A stretch of 64,000 nt of DNA from Apis mellifera (taxonomy: Eukaryota > Arthropoda > Insecta > Hymenoptera > Apidae), in NCBI RefSeq assembly GCF_003254395.2, contig NC_037651.1:8066001-8130000 (forward strand). Reading direction: 5' to 3'. The notes beneath the pieces are model-generated. The model searched no databases and was not told the DNA's origin. It worked only from the letters and a program-made list of their open reading frames with translations. Numbering within the stretch: the first letter of the stretch is position 1; every line of letters starts with the position of its first letter. Positions 13,322-24,550 of this stretch are shown here, piece by piece. A program made the position numbers and the translations under genes.

Positions 13322-13971
13322 ATGAATTTAGTGTATCTGAAATGTTCTTGGTACCTTGTTACTTGGTTTGACATGGTGAAAATTTGAAGAAAAAATCTGT
13401 ATCAAAGATAGAACTTTCAGTGTTGGACCAAAATAAGATAAAAAATCAGTGATTCCAGCAGAAAGATTCTATATATCAGGGAAAATGTTTTAATAGAAAC
13501 AGACAGAATATTTTAATTTTATCTCTTTTATTCAATGATTACAGTCAAAAATTATTGAATATATGTTTTATTTCTTTCTTTTTTTTTTTTTTTTTTTTTT
13601 TTTGTTATTTCTGTAATTCGTGTATTTATTCTTTATCTAATAAGAAATTAGCAATAAACAAATTGCTGATTACTGTCCAAATTATATTCATTTTTAAACT
13701 CTTATTTTCTAAAACATATTAAAGCATTAAAAAATAAGGCTGTTTATGTATAAGTCCGACTAATAAACGTTAAATGATGATTTTTTCTAAATGTGTTATA
13801 GATATAAATGTCACATTTTAAATAAAATCTATGCTATATTTTTCAAATCATAAAAATATTTTATAACAATCAGATTATTTTATATACTTAATATCTACGA
13901 TCACATTTTTGGACGGATTGTATTATTCAATGCATGTAATTCAATGCATGTAAATACTTTATATAACTCTA
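13322..13971. other. Convergent 3' ends of NASP and IFT140
   Basis: The 650 bases between the two stop codons contain T- and A-runs and several poly(A) signals in both orientations, but no gene. A plus-strand AATAAA lies at 13653-13658. A minus-strand AATAAA (TTTATT at 13625-13630) lies on the NASP side of it, so the two 3' UTRs may overlap. Confidence 0.6.
13653..13658 (+). terminator. Candidate poly(A) signal of NASP
   Basis: A canonical AATAAA sits about 330 bases after the NASP stop codon, downstream of a long T-run. It is the first full consensus hexamer I noticed there; usage is not shown by sequence alone. Confidence 0.45.
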
Positions 13972-16900
13972 CTATTCTCCTAAAAGTTCCTCGATATCGT
14001 CTTCTTTATCAGAATTTTCTTCCCGTTGAATTTTCATTTTATAACCAAGTGCTTCTAATACACTGACATTAAAATAATAAGCCAAATTTATGCCAGGTAT
14101 TAAACGCTTTAATTCTTCTATACTAGCACGTGCTTTATCTGTATCGCCAATATTAATATAATGTTGGGTAATAGTCGCAAATAAATCGCCACGACGAACT
14201 GATTGTTCCAAATCTGGTCCTTGAGAATCGAGTAATTGATGCACTTGTTGCATTGCCGTAGCAGTTTCGCCTCTATCAAACAACCTATATAATAATAATT
14301 AATAATACTTCATTAATCATAATTTTAATTTCTTTTGTTATATATAAAATAAAGTAATACTTTACTTTTTGATATCTAAATAACGTTTGACCACTGCTAT
14401 TCTATTGTTCACTAAATCTACCGCTCTTTTATGAATATCGAGATCTCTTGGAGTTACTACTTTTGCCAAACATCTACTTGCTTGATTCAGAGCATCGAGA
14501 GCTTTTTCATAATTTTGGAACTCGTCAATTTCTACTTGTGCACAAGCAACGTAAAAATTGGCCAATAAATCCATTGCTTTGCCCTTAGAATAAAAATTAA
14601 TGATATTTTTTAGTACTTCTGGTTGATTTTGCCAATCTAATGATTGCAAATAATTCCCAGCCATAATATAGATCTCTCTTTGTCTAGAAACTTGAGCAAA
14701 GAAACAAATCTTTTCGGTATCACCAGATTTTAATAAGGCTTTCATAGCCCTCAATTTGTTACCAGCTTGAGTAAATTTTTTTGTTGCCAAATGATAATTT
14801 CCTTGTTCGAACGCTATTTCACCTATTCTTTCTAATATAGATATTCGCATTTTTTCATGATCCACGTCATTATCAACTTTATCCAAAGTCATTTTTTCAG
14901 CTAAATCTTCGCTTAACAAAATATTGTATTTCTGTATTAATTCCAAAGCTTCCAAATATTTTCTTCCAGTTGCAAGTAGATCTACCGCTTTTTCAATCTG
15001 ATCATTTTGAACGAAATAATCAGCACATTTTATTATCAAAGCAGGATCAGAATCCGCATTAACATCCATAATAATTAATTGTAAAGCACTATATTGTTTC
15101 GTTTTAAAGGCAATATCTAATGCTTTATGTAATAAACCAGCTTTATGATACAACAAAACTGCTTTATCTGATTGATCATTTTCTTCATAATACTTTGCAA
15201 CATCTATTTGTGATTGTCTTGAAGCTAATACAGCTAAAGGCCATAATTCCTCGAACATATCATGTTCTTTGCACAATCGAATTGCATTTGTGTAAGCTTT
15301 AGCAATAGTATAGAAATGAATAGCTTGAGATATATTATTTTTTGACTCGTAATGTGCCGCTAAATGATATGCAGATGCAGCATGATTTGTTCGTGATACT
15401 AATTCACTAACTTCATTCTCTCTATCAAAATAACAAAGCAATCTGGTCATTGCAAGAGTATTTTTAGCTTGTTCGTACAATTTCAATGCCCCTTCCATAT
15501 CGCCAGTTGATTCTATATATTGTGCATGCCAATTTTTAATTTCCGGATCGTCGGAATTATTAAGATATGCCAAAAGTTCTCTAGGTCTCACGAATAACAT
15601 TCTTGGCACTTCAAATCGATGACAATCTGCTTTAGTATACATTTCTATAGCTTCTGGTATTTTACCTTCTTGTTCAAGAGCTTTAGCATAACTGTAATAA
15701 CTTGTTTTTTCACAAATTTTATTCTCATTTTTTGCCAACTCTATAGCTTCTTTAAACTTATTACGTGCTTCAAGAAGCTTGCCCAATAAATCTAATCGTT
15801 TTGCTTCACGAAAAAGACGTTCAGCGTCATTATATAGTCCTAATTCAACTGCTAATATTCCTACTTTGGCTTCCAGATTCAAACTGTTATCATGAATAGC
15901 TTCTCTAAGAGCTCTTGCTGCTCGCGCTTGTTTCATATGGCCCAAACATAAAAGAGCCATATTTAATTGCTTTGTTTTCACACACATCCTCGCCAAGCTT
16001 TTCCAAATACCTTCATTTTTAATAGATTTAATCGACTTAAAGGCTTCTTCCATATTAGCAACACTGATATGAAAGCTGAAATCTAAAACAGCTTTCTTCG
16101 TAACAGAATCACATATACCTAATTCTTCAAAATCCCTCATAAGCAATTTTGTTACTTTACTAGTTCTTTTTATTGTTTTCTCAGAATTTAAAATAATGAT
16201 ATGTGGAGAATGAACACCTAAAACTCTACAATTTTCATCCTTAATTGGCTTGATATCCTGTACAACAATCCCATGATCTGATGTAGCAAACATTGATACC
16301 AAAACCACAGTAGTTTTTAAAATATCATAATCATTTTCATTATTTTGTTTTGAATATTTGGAATCTCTTGTTTCCAATCTTTGTGCTCGACATACTAATA
16401 ATCTAGGATCTTCCATGTCCCAATAATGAGCAGTAACTAATCTTCCTTTGCATTTTATAGATAAATCACTATCATTTTCGTCCGCATCTTTTGATTCTGC
16501 AAAATCAAATTCGTGTATCTGATCACTTTCTATATCCCAAACATATAAGATTGAACTTGGCATTAAATTTGTCATTGCAACAGTTATAGATACGCAACGA
16601 CAATCAGCGTTACATCTTGCTTCAATAATTTCAGCAAAATCAGTAATCGCCTCATAAGTTGCCATTGCTCTAGTATGCAACTTTGCCTCACGTTTGCTTA
16701 AATCCCAAATTTTTAAAATACCATTTAAAGATGCAACTGTTAAATATTGCCCAGTCAAATCCATAGTAATTGGTTCACCTTCTTCTGGTAATGTAGGTAA
16801 CATTTGAATAAGAGTGCCCTCCATTGATCGTAATTGTATGACTACAGGAGTAAGAATGATTAAAGTATGATCATAAATTAATAATTTTTCAGTGTCACAA

Positions 16901-18682
16901 TTAAAATTTGCAATTAAAGTTGTATTGAAAGATGTATCAATGTGAATTCTATAAATCACAACTTGTCTACCAGAAGCAACAGCAATATATTCTTTATTAA
17001 TAGTGACATATTGCACTTGAATATCAGTTTTTAAAGTGTAATTCATATCATCGAATTCTATTAGAATTTGAGTAGAACTGAGTTGACTAGCACAAACGCC
17101 ATCATTATATGCAGCACACATTGCTTGTTGATATAGTATAAAAACATTAGTAATACAATTCACTGCAAGAAGTGGATTTCTTAGGAAAGAAGCACCCCAT
17201 GTAAGCTGTTTTACTGTGCCATGAATGCTACAAGATTCTGGTACATTTGGCCAACCATTTTCATCACAATCTGTTTCAATTTTACGTTTCCAAAAGTAAA
17301 TTGTTCCTAAATTAGTTCCAGCAGCTAAGGTACCTATATAATATTATAATTAACAATTAAATAATACGTGTATATATATATATATATTTCTAAATATGTT
17401 GCATTAGAAATAAATTGTTACCATTATTTTTACAAAAAGATATGCTTGTGCAAATTTCCTGTGGTGTAGCAATGCTTCCAGTAGATGAATCTGGTGGAGA
17501 TAACACATAACTATCACCACTATGAAGATTCCAACAACGAACGCCTAATTCTCCTGTAAGAATTGCTAAAGTGTTTCCTCCTGCCCAACACATTGCTGGA
17601 CCAGATCGTAATATATCATATCTACTGCTAAGTTTCACCTACATAAAAAATAATTTTACAAAATTTATATCATATTATAATGAAATGTTAAAAAAAAAAT
17701 TTAGTTACTTTTGTCAATTCAGTCAATCGACCTGTAATAGGATCTGTCTGAAAATGTCCTATATTTAAACCTTCTGTCATAACAATTAGAGAATCTCTAG
17801 TTTGATGATGTAATATTAATTGTATTGCAGCACCATTTGTATTCAGAATCTCTGTACATTGTCCCTGGTTATCAACAAAAAATATCACACCACTAGTAGT
17901 TCCAATATAAAAGGCATGATTATCTTTTTGTGTTATAATTGTTGTTGGTGCAGCTGTTCTGGGACGCCAAGAGCTGAATATATCTAATGCTCTTTCATCT
18001 CCTCCAATTGCAGCTTTTGCTAAACCACTAAAAATCATAAAAAATTTATAATTAATTCTATCAATAAAAATATAAAATTAATTTTTATTACTTTATATCC
18101 GTTATTGATTTTGGTGGAATAGTCTTGAATACTATTTGTACAAAAGAATCTTTCAGCTCGTGATGAAACATCATTAACAATTGACCTCTTGAATCAATTT
18201 TCCAACCAACTATAGATCCAGCTGAATCTGCAGATACCAATCTTCCTCCATGTTGACTCCATTGCAAAATTATAATAGGATCACGATGTGGTGTAACTAC
18301 TAAGTTAAATTCAGTGCTGCCAGTATCACCTGGCCATATCTAAAAAATAATTTATAAAAATAAATTTTAGTTTCTATCATTTTAAAGAATTCTTATAAGA
18401 AATTAAAAGATTGCTGACCCGTAATTCTCCATTTTCCCATCCTGCTGCAAGCCATCGTCTTTCTGGATGCCATCCAAGAGCAGTTACTTGAGCTACAGAA
18501 TGTCTAGGTGATTCTACATCTTGAGTAGGTTCTCCCTGATCATCATAAATTGTTATAAAACCACCCTTATCCTGAGAATATGCAGCTACAGCCAATAAAG
18601 GATAATTAACATGCCAAATTGCATGAATACTTATTGAAGCTGTTTCTGGATTTTGTACTCGCGTATCGAAATAGAGTGACAT
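13972..18682 (-). CDS. IFT140: Intraflagellar transport protein 140 (IFT-A core subunit)
   Basis: Six minus-strand exons: 18682-18419, 18339-18092, 18027-17709, 17638-17422, 17333-14366 and 14284-13972. All are in phase and give 1442 residues, close to the vertebrate length of about 1460. The N-terminus (MSLYFDTRVQ, later HPERRWLAAGWENGEL) matches the IFT140 family; Drosophila's ortholog is rempA. The first half carries two sets of WD40 repeats (for example GQYLTVASLNGILKIWDLS), the second half a long array of TPR-like helices (from about residue 750). The end is acidic (EEENS..KEDDIEELLGE type). IFT-A drives retrograde transport in cilia and delivers membrane proteins; in insects its role is confined largely to ciliated sensory neurons. 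Exon 5 is very long (2968 bases) while the others are 217-319 bases, and all introns are about 70-110 bases. It converges with NASP; the start codon lies 461 bases from the stop of the next gene. Confidence 0.97.
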
Positions 18683-19143
18683 TATTTCTTGATTTTATTT
18701 TTAATAACATTAATATTATAGAGATTTTTATATTCATTAGAAAGAAATTTTAATATATTTTTCCAATTACATATATCAATTATTTTTTAAATTTATTTAG
18801 ATAAAAAATATTTGTTATATAGAGGATATGATATCGTTAAGAAATTTATTATACATATAAATGTTAGAAATTTAAGAAATTAAAAAAAAATTCTGTCACT
18901 TGACAACTTAGAACTTAGTTGACAACATGTTGTCATGGCAATATGAACATCTAACACCATCTTTTGTTCAAACATCATAAGTAAATATCTAGCACCATCT
19001 GTTGTTAATTATTAGAAATACTTAAATACCAGAGTTGTTTGAAATATGCTTGTAAATACATATTTTTATATCTTTTATTAAGAAGAAACATAATATACAA
19101 TTCGTATAATTGTAATGTACTATAAACTACACGATTCACTATT
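18683..19143. promoter_or_regulatory. IFT140 upstream region and 3' end of the DUF4485 gene
   Basis: This 461-base gap must hold the IFT140 promoter and the 3' UTR of the upstream minus-strand gene. A near-duplicate phrase occurs here: ACCATCTTTTGTT at 18957-18969 and ACCATCTGTTGTT at 18993-19005, each preceded by CTAGCA or CTAACA. A ciliary X-box (RFX site) was looked for by eye and no convincing one was found. Confidence 0.35.
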
Positions 19144-21113
19144 CTATAAACTCGAGTTAAATTTCTTCATATTTAATATTTGATCTTCAAGAATAGCTAT
19201 TTTCTAAAATTTTTAATTTAAGTTAATTCCATACTCTTATAATATTATTTTCCTTTTAAATAAAATTTATGATACAATACCATGAGATATTCCTGAGTTT
19301 TATTTTCAGAAATTGTTTCTGTTTCTGTTAACAGCGTTCTATACTGTTTTTCTAATGCAGAAACAATATTATCCATTTCACTTTGTTTTTTTATATTCAG
19401 AGATGTACATAATTCATTTTTTTGTTTTTGCAGTCGCAAATGTAATGTTTTTATTTCCATATCTTTGTTCTATAATATTATAAATAAAATAGAATGAATT
19501 TATAATATTCTAATATCTTGTTTAATTTACCTTAATTATATCTGACAATTTTTTTTCATAATCATTCTCAAGTTTCTCTTTTGATTTTTCAAGTTTTGAA
19601 ATGGCTTTCTTTAAAGCAAAAACTTGAGACATCAAATCCTGATTTTTTTTTTGAGTTTCATAATCCATTTCAGTCCTCATTTTATTTAATTCTTCCTTCA
19701 TTATTGTATATTGTTCAATTACAATTGCCTGTAATTTATCTTCCTGAGAAAAATACAATATATATTTAACAATATGTTTAAATCAACAATCATATTAAAA
19801 TATTTTATTATTTATAAAAAAATACATCTTTAATCTTCATTTCCAATTTCATTTCTAAATCATGTATCTTCTTAGACAATAATTCAATTTCTTCTTTTCT
19901 TTGTGTATCTTTCTCTGATAATTCTATGTCTTTTTTTTCAAGTAAATCTTTTAATTGTAATTCTTTGTATTTTTCTTTTGTAAATGAATCAAACTGTTCA
20001 CATATTGTCATTATTTTATCTATCCATTGTTCTTCCATTTCTATACTTTGCTCATTCTTTAAAATATAATTTATGATTTTCATTTTATATAAATGAAGTT
20101 TCTACTTCTTACCTTACCATGGTTGATTTGTTCCAATTTTTTAGCTATTATAGCTACACTGTGATCCAATGCTTCGTTTTTTATTCGAGCTTCGTGCAAC
20201 TGTTGTTTTAATTCAGTAAATTGTTCCATTACTATTAAATGATATTCTCGAATAGCATCTTTATAACTTTCATCCACAGAATTTTTCAACTTTTGCATCT
20301 CTTTCAGCCTTTAATAATTTAGAAATATTTAAAATCTACTGCTTTATTATTATTATATTTAATTGCATACTAACTTAGCTTTTAAATTAATAACATCAGT
20401 AGTTAATTGACTAAGACTTGAAGATAAGTAATCATTCATGTTTCTGTTACGATTTTCTGGATATTCTGACAATTCTCTCCTTAAATATTCATTTCGAGTC
20501 TGTAATTCTACAATAACGGAACTCAGTGCATCAATATGCCGCTCAAAAATTTTTACTCGACATTTTTTTTACTATACTTTGATTATGAACTTGAATAGTC
20601 GGTGAATGATTCATAGTATGTAAACATTTTTGATTCATATTTATATCCATCATACGATGTTTTAATAATGTTTTATTTCGCTGATGCGTTGACTTTAAAC
20701 AACTATGATGAGATGTCATGGTATAATCTGATAAGTTACTTACAGATGAACTAATGCAAACCTGTATTACACATTGATTATTCTTTAAATACAATAAATT
20801 TCATAAAGTCTAATATAGGTACCATATGATACGACTTAGGTAATGGTAAAAGGAATCCATTAGGTGGAGGTCTACTAAATATTCCTCCAATATGTCCCAT
20901 CTTCAACTGCCTAAATAATTCCGTAAGATATTCGTTTCTTAGGCGACGTTGCGAAGTAACAGAATTTAATTTGTTAAGCCAAATTTTACATAATTCTGCA
21001 GTTTCAATAGATGTTAATCCTAAGACAAAAGGTCTAACACGTGCTAATGTTTCCTTGAAACATTCGTCCAATTTCATAGTTTCTTTTTCATTATACTCAC
21101 TAATTTTTGGCAT
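19144..21113 (-). CDS. DUF4485-domain coiled-coil protein, frameshifted in this sequence
   Basis: Seven minus-strand exons: 21113-20823, 20761-20375, 20308-20113, 20056-19826, 19743-19531, 19469-19281 and 19203-19144. Residues about 10-97 match the DUF4485 domain found at the N-terminus of CEP112-type centrosomal proteins (key stretch ELCKIWLNKLN, then a Gly-rich turn and GFLLPLPKSY). The rest is nearly all charged coiled coil, rich in Lys, Glu and Gln. Every junction is in phase except that exon 2 is exactly one base too long: translation stops shortly after an A8 run (20563-20570, T on the plus strand), while the next frame carries on seamlessly as coiled coil (KIFERHIDALSSVIVELQTR). With one fewer A the product would be 521 residues. 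This may be an assembly error, a true mutation, or slippage at the run. Reading through the last donor (after 19281) instead gives a different short C-terminus ending at 19245. A centrosomal or ciliary role is plausible beside IFT140 but is inference. Confidence 0.8.
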
Positions 21114-22086
21114 GTTCTTTTGTACTTGCTATATTATTTTACTTGCTTAACCAAAGGTATTATTTGAAATTAAAAAAAGGCATTTTTTAAACAGATTTTT
21201 GCCTTTTAATTGCTCGCCGTTTTTGTTTTTGATTTGGATACAAATACACAGTAGCCATGGATTATTGAAAAAGGTGAAAAATAAATATAAAATATTTTCT
21301 TCTGCTTCATATTGAAATTATTTTAAAAGTAATTCAAATCGTACAAAACAAAATCACATGTTGTGTAATTATTACGTACATATATATAAGTATTTATTCG
21401 AATTCATTATTATTAGTTAATTTTAGTTCTAGTTATATTTCATCTATGTTCAATCTAATATTATGCTTCATAGATATATTAGATCGATATATGCTCTAAA
21501 ACAAGATTTGTTTAGAACTTTAGTAATAAAAAAGATTCCATGAAATATATTAGGTATTGCATAAAATCTTTTTATAGTTGATCAATATAATTCTTGAAAA
21601 ATTTTCAGAGATATTTCTAAATCGAGTACAAAAAATATTTGCACATACTATGAATATAATAAGAAACAGATAATTAGAAGCATATGTGATAAGCACAATA
21701 ACCACCACAAAAAAATATGGTTATAGTGCTTAATTACATTACAATAATCCTTTCATAGCCAAATATCACAGAACAGCTCACAAAATGACAAAGCTCAGTG
21801 ACAAAATCATTGTCACAAGTTCATTTCTCCCTAAGCCAAGTATTAAAATAACCATTCCTTCTCTTATAAAATTATATTCTGTACATTATATTCTGTGATA
21901 TCGTACGGATATCACCTTTTAATATCTATTTTTATTTCGCTACATCTACTTATAAGATAAAATTTTACAATTTATTAAATATTTTCGTACTTTGTTCATC
22001 AGCCTATCGTTTCATACTCGTCACCTGTATTCAAGTTGGTCATTGAGATCTAAAGCAGAAATTCTGCAAAATACTTATTTAAAATA
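21114..22086. other. 3' UTR of hexosaminidase D and promoter of the DUF4485 gene
   Basis: Both flanking genes are on the minus strand. The 973 bases contain no supported gene. A minus-strand AATAAA (TTTATT at 21393-21398) could end the hexosaminidase D transcript, leaving about 280 bases for the promoter of the DUF4485 gene. Confidence 0.4.
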
Positions 22087-24043
22087 CTAAACTCGACTAT
22101 TTAACTTAATTTGATTCTCTGTAGTTTGTTTTAATTCCATAAGTTTCCCTTTCATGGGCTGAATATTTGTACCTATCCATTCATCAATCATTGATGGAAA
22201 GAAAATAGTTTCCATCTGAAATCTTAAATATCCTTCTAAGGAAGATAATTCTAATAATAATCTGTAAAAGATATTTTTGACTTTATAATTGATTTTATAT
22301 AATTTTTACATTAATGTAAAAATAAATAAAACTTACTCCGTAAAAGCGGGTACTAAATTTTCTAATTGCATAGGATTTGTATAATTATTTGCGATTTGCC
22401 ATGGATTCATCCATGTAGATATTCTGTAAAGAAAATATATGATTTTAAACAGTAGATATAGAACAGAATATCAGAAGTGAAATATCATTTTTATTTATTT
22501 ATAACTTACTGTTCACTAGAAACAATATTATGAAATTTAGTTCTAAAATTTAAAAACCATTCTACTCCTACTGCAACTGGCCATCCCGGAAAAAGTAAGT
22601 TACTAGGTATTGGTGCAGGTCTAGGTTGTGGTGTTATATGTAAAGGATGATCCATATATCCTAAACATTTTGCCACTTGATTATGAATTTGTTCAGAATA
22701 ACCATGAAGCCAAACTTTTAAGCATAATGCCAATGATGGTATTGCAGTAGGTAATAATTCACACAATGTTGCATAATGATCATATCTAAAACAGAAAATT
22801 ATTTAAAATAAAATAAAATTATTTTTTTAATCATTTAATTTAGAAGAAAAATACCTTGACCATCCTGTAAAAACTGTTCCTCGAAATTCACGAACTTTAT
22901 TTACATGTATACTCAATTCTTCTAACCATTTCTCATGATTACTTATATGATGTCTTATGATTGGTACATGTTGAGAAGATCCAGTAGCACCTTTAAATGC
23001 AGTAGCTGCCCAAATATGAGGAAAAACTGCAGTATATTTATCCCATAAATCTAACAAAAATATTTCTATGTAATTTTATAATTATAAAATATTTACATTT
23101 ATCAGTAAATAGAATTTTACCATGAGGTAGAGCAAAATTATCTCTAGGATTATAGTGCCAGATCATAGGTTCCACATATTTTCCAATATAATGATCTGAA
23201 AATTGTAGAAAATATTTTTATGAAACAATATGTGACATAGAATAATATGAATAAATTATCGAGATACCGTTCAAAACCTGTAAATCTATTGATCTTAACA
23301 TATCATCCCATATAATAATCTTTAAATAGGGATATGTTTCTTGTACATATTGTGCAATAGCCAAAACATGTTCCAGGTACAGAGATGGTTTCCCATATTT
23401 GCTAGAGGCAGCACGTTTTATACAAACTGAGCAAAGACCTAAATGCCAGACTTCATCTGCACCTATGTGCAAATATTGTATATCTGGGTGAAAACTAACT
23501 ATTTGTCGAATCAAGGACTTTACCAAAGATAATGTTCTTGGATTAGATGGACAAATTGAGCTTGGAAAGTGCTCCACTTCTCTTAAGGACCTCCATTCAT
23601 CATGTTTTAAAACAAACTGCAATTATTTTAGTATTAATTTTTAATTTTTTATAAGTTATAATATTATTACAATATTGTTATATTTTATATAAAATAAATA
23701 TATATTAATAAATAAATATTATATAGTATAAAATACCTCCATATGACCAAATGTTTGTACTAAAGGAACAACAGCTAAACCACAATCTCCTGCAATTTGT
23801 AGAATATGTCTGGCTTCTTGAACTGTATATCCACTGATTAAACTGCTCAATCCATTGCTTCCTATATGAGAAAGCTCTCGATTGTATGGAAATGTGTCTT
23901 CCCATTCTAGCAGAAGTCCAGTGGCACCCCATGTTCTTAATAATGGAAATAACTGCAATATTAATTAAATTTTTATTATTATTATTCAATTTTTTATAAA
24001 AAAAAATCAAATAAAAATATGTTCAATAAAAAATCACATAAAA

Positions 24044-24096
<53 letters not shown>

Positions 24097-24550
24097 CACA
24101 CACACACACATACATACCATACACACGCATACGCGCGCGCGCATGCATGCACACACATATATACACACACTAAATTGTAAAGTATATAGCAACATTTTAG
24201 GATGCAAATGTTTATTATAAATGAAAAAATATTGATCGTATAAAAAAACTAATATCGATAACAATTGACATGCTATGAAAAAAATAGAATGTCATAATGA
24301 CAATTGTCATTTAATGACATTGTTATCAGAAAGAGATACAGAATGTAAACAAAATGATTGTTTATTCGAGTAACAGACCTTTTCAAAATAACAGACTCGC
24401 GGTGGGGCACCCTTGAGATCTAAGTGAACTAGCCTACAAAAGAAAGAATAAAGTTCTGTGATGCGACACTTACTCAATTGAAAGTTTTCTGAAAATTTAT
24501 GTGAACCGATCGGCCGTTTACCTGTGAGAGCCAAACGTCAAGGCGTCCAT
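22087..24550 (-). CDS. HEXD: Hexosaminidase D (GH20 beta-N-acetylhexosaminidase)
   Basis: Nine minus-strand exons: 24550-24522, 24433-24379, 23952-23737, 23616-23268, 23195-23121, 23050-22855, 22785-22510, 22423-22337 and 22261-22087, in phase throughout, coding 485 residues. The N-terminus RLVHLDLKGAPPRV, the PLVQTFGHMEFVLKH segment (spanning an exon joint), and AATAFKGATG are hallmarks of HEXD. This is the nucleo-cytoplasmic hexosaminidase branch, which prefers beta-linked GalNAc. The GH20 catalytic Asp-Glu pair is visible in LHIGADEVWHLG at about residues 154-155. There is no signal peptide, as expected for the family. The first two coding exons are tiny (29 and 55 bases). An out-of-frame upstream ATG at 24561 overlaps the start. 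Intron 2 holds a long alternating purine-pyrimidine repeat. The C-terminal 80 or so residues are less conserved. Confidence 0.95.
24049..24170. repeat. Compound (TA)n-(CA)n-(CG)n microsatellite
   Basis: Within hexosaminidase D intron 2, about 40 bases of TA repeat (24049-24089) pass into CA repeats (24095-24110) and then into CG and GCATGCATGCAC units, followed by more CA and TA. Nearly all of it alternates purine and pyrimidine, the composition that favours Z-DNA and strand slippage. Confidence 0.9.

Noticed and set aside
15120..15302. Plus-strand frame antisense to IFT140
   Set aside because: It is a shadow of the TPR region of IFT140.
20543..20580. A tiny intron as the cause of the DUF4485 frame break
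   Set aside because: The best GT-AG pair around the A8 run would span about 40 bases, below the size of every other intron here (61 bases or more), and it would remove well-behaved coiled-coil sequence.
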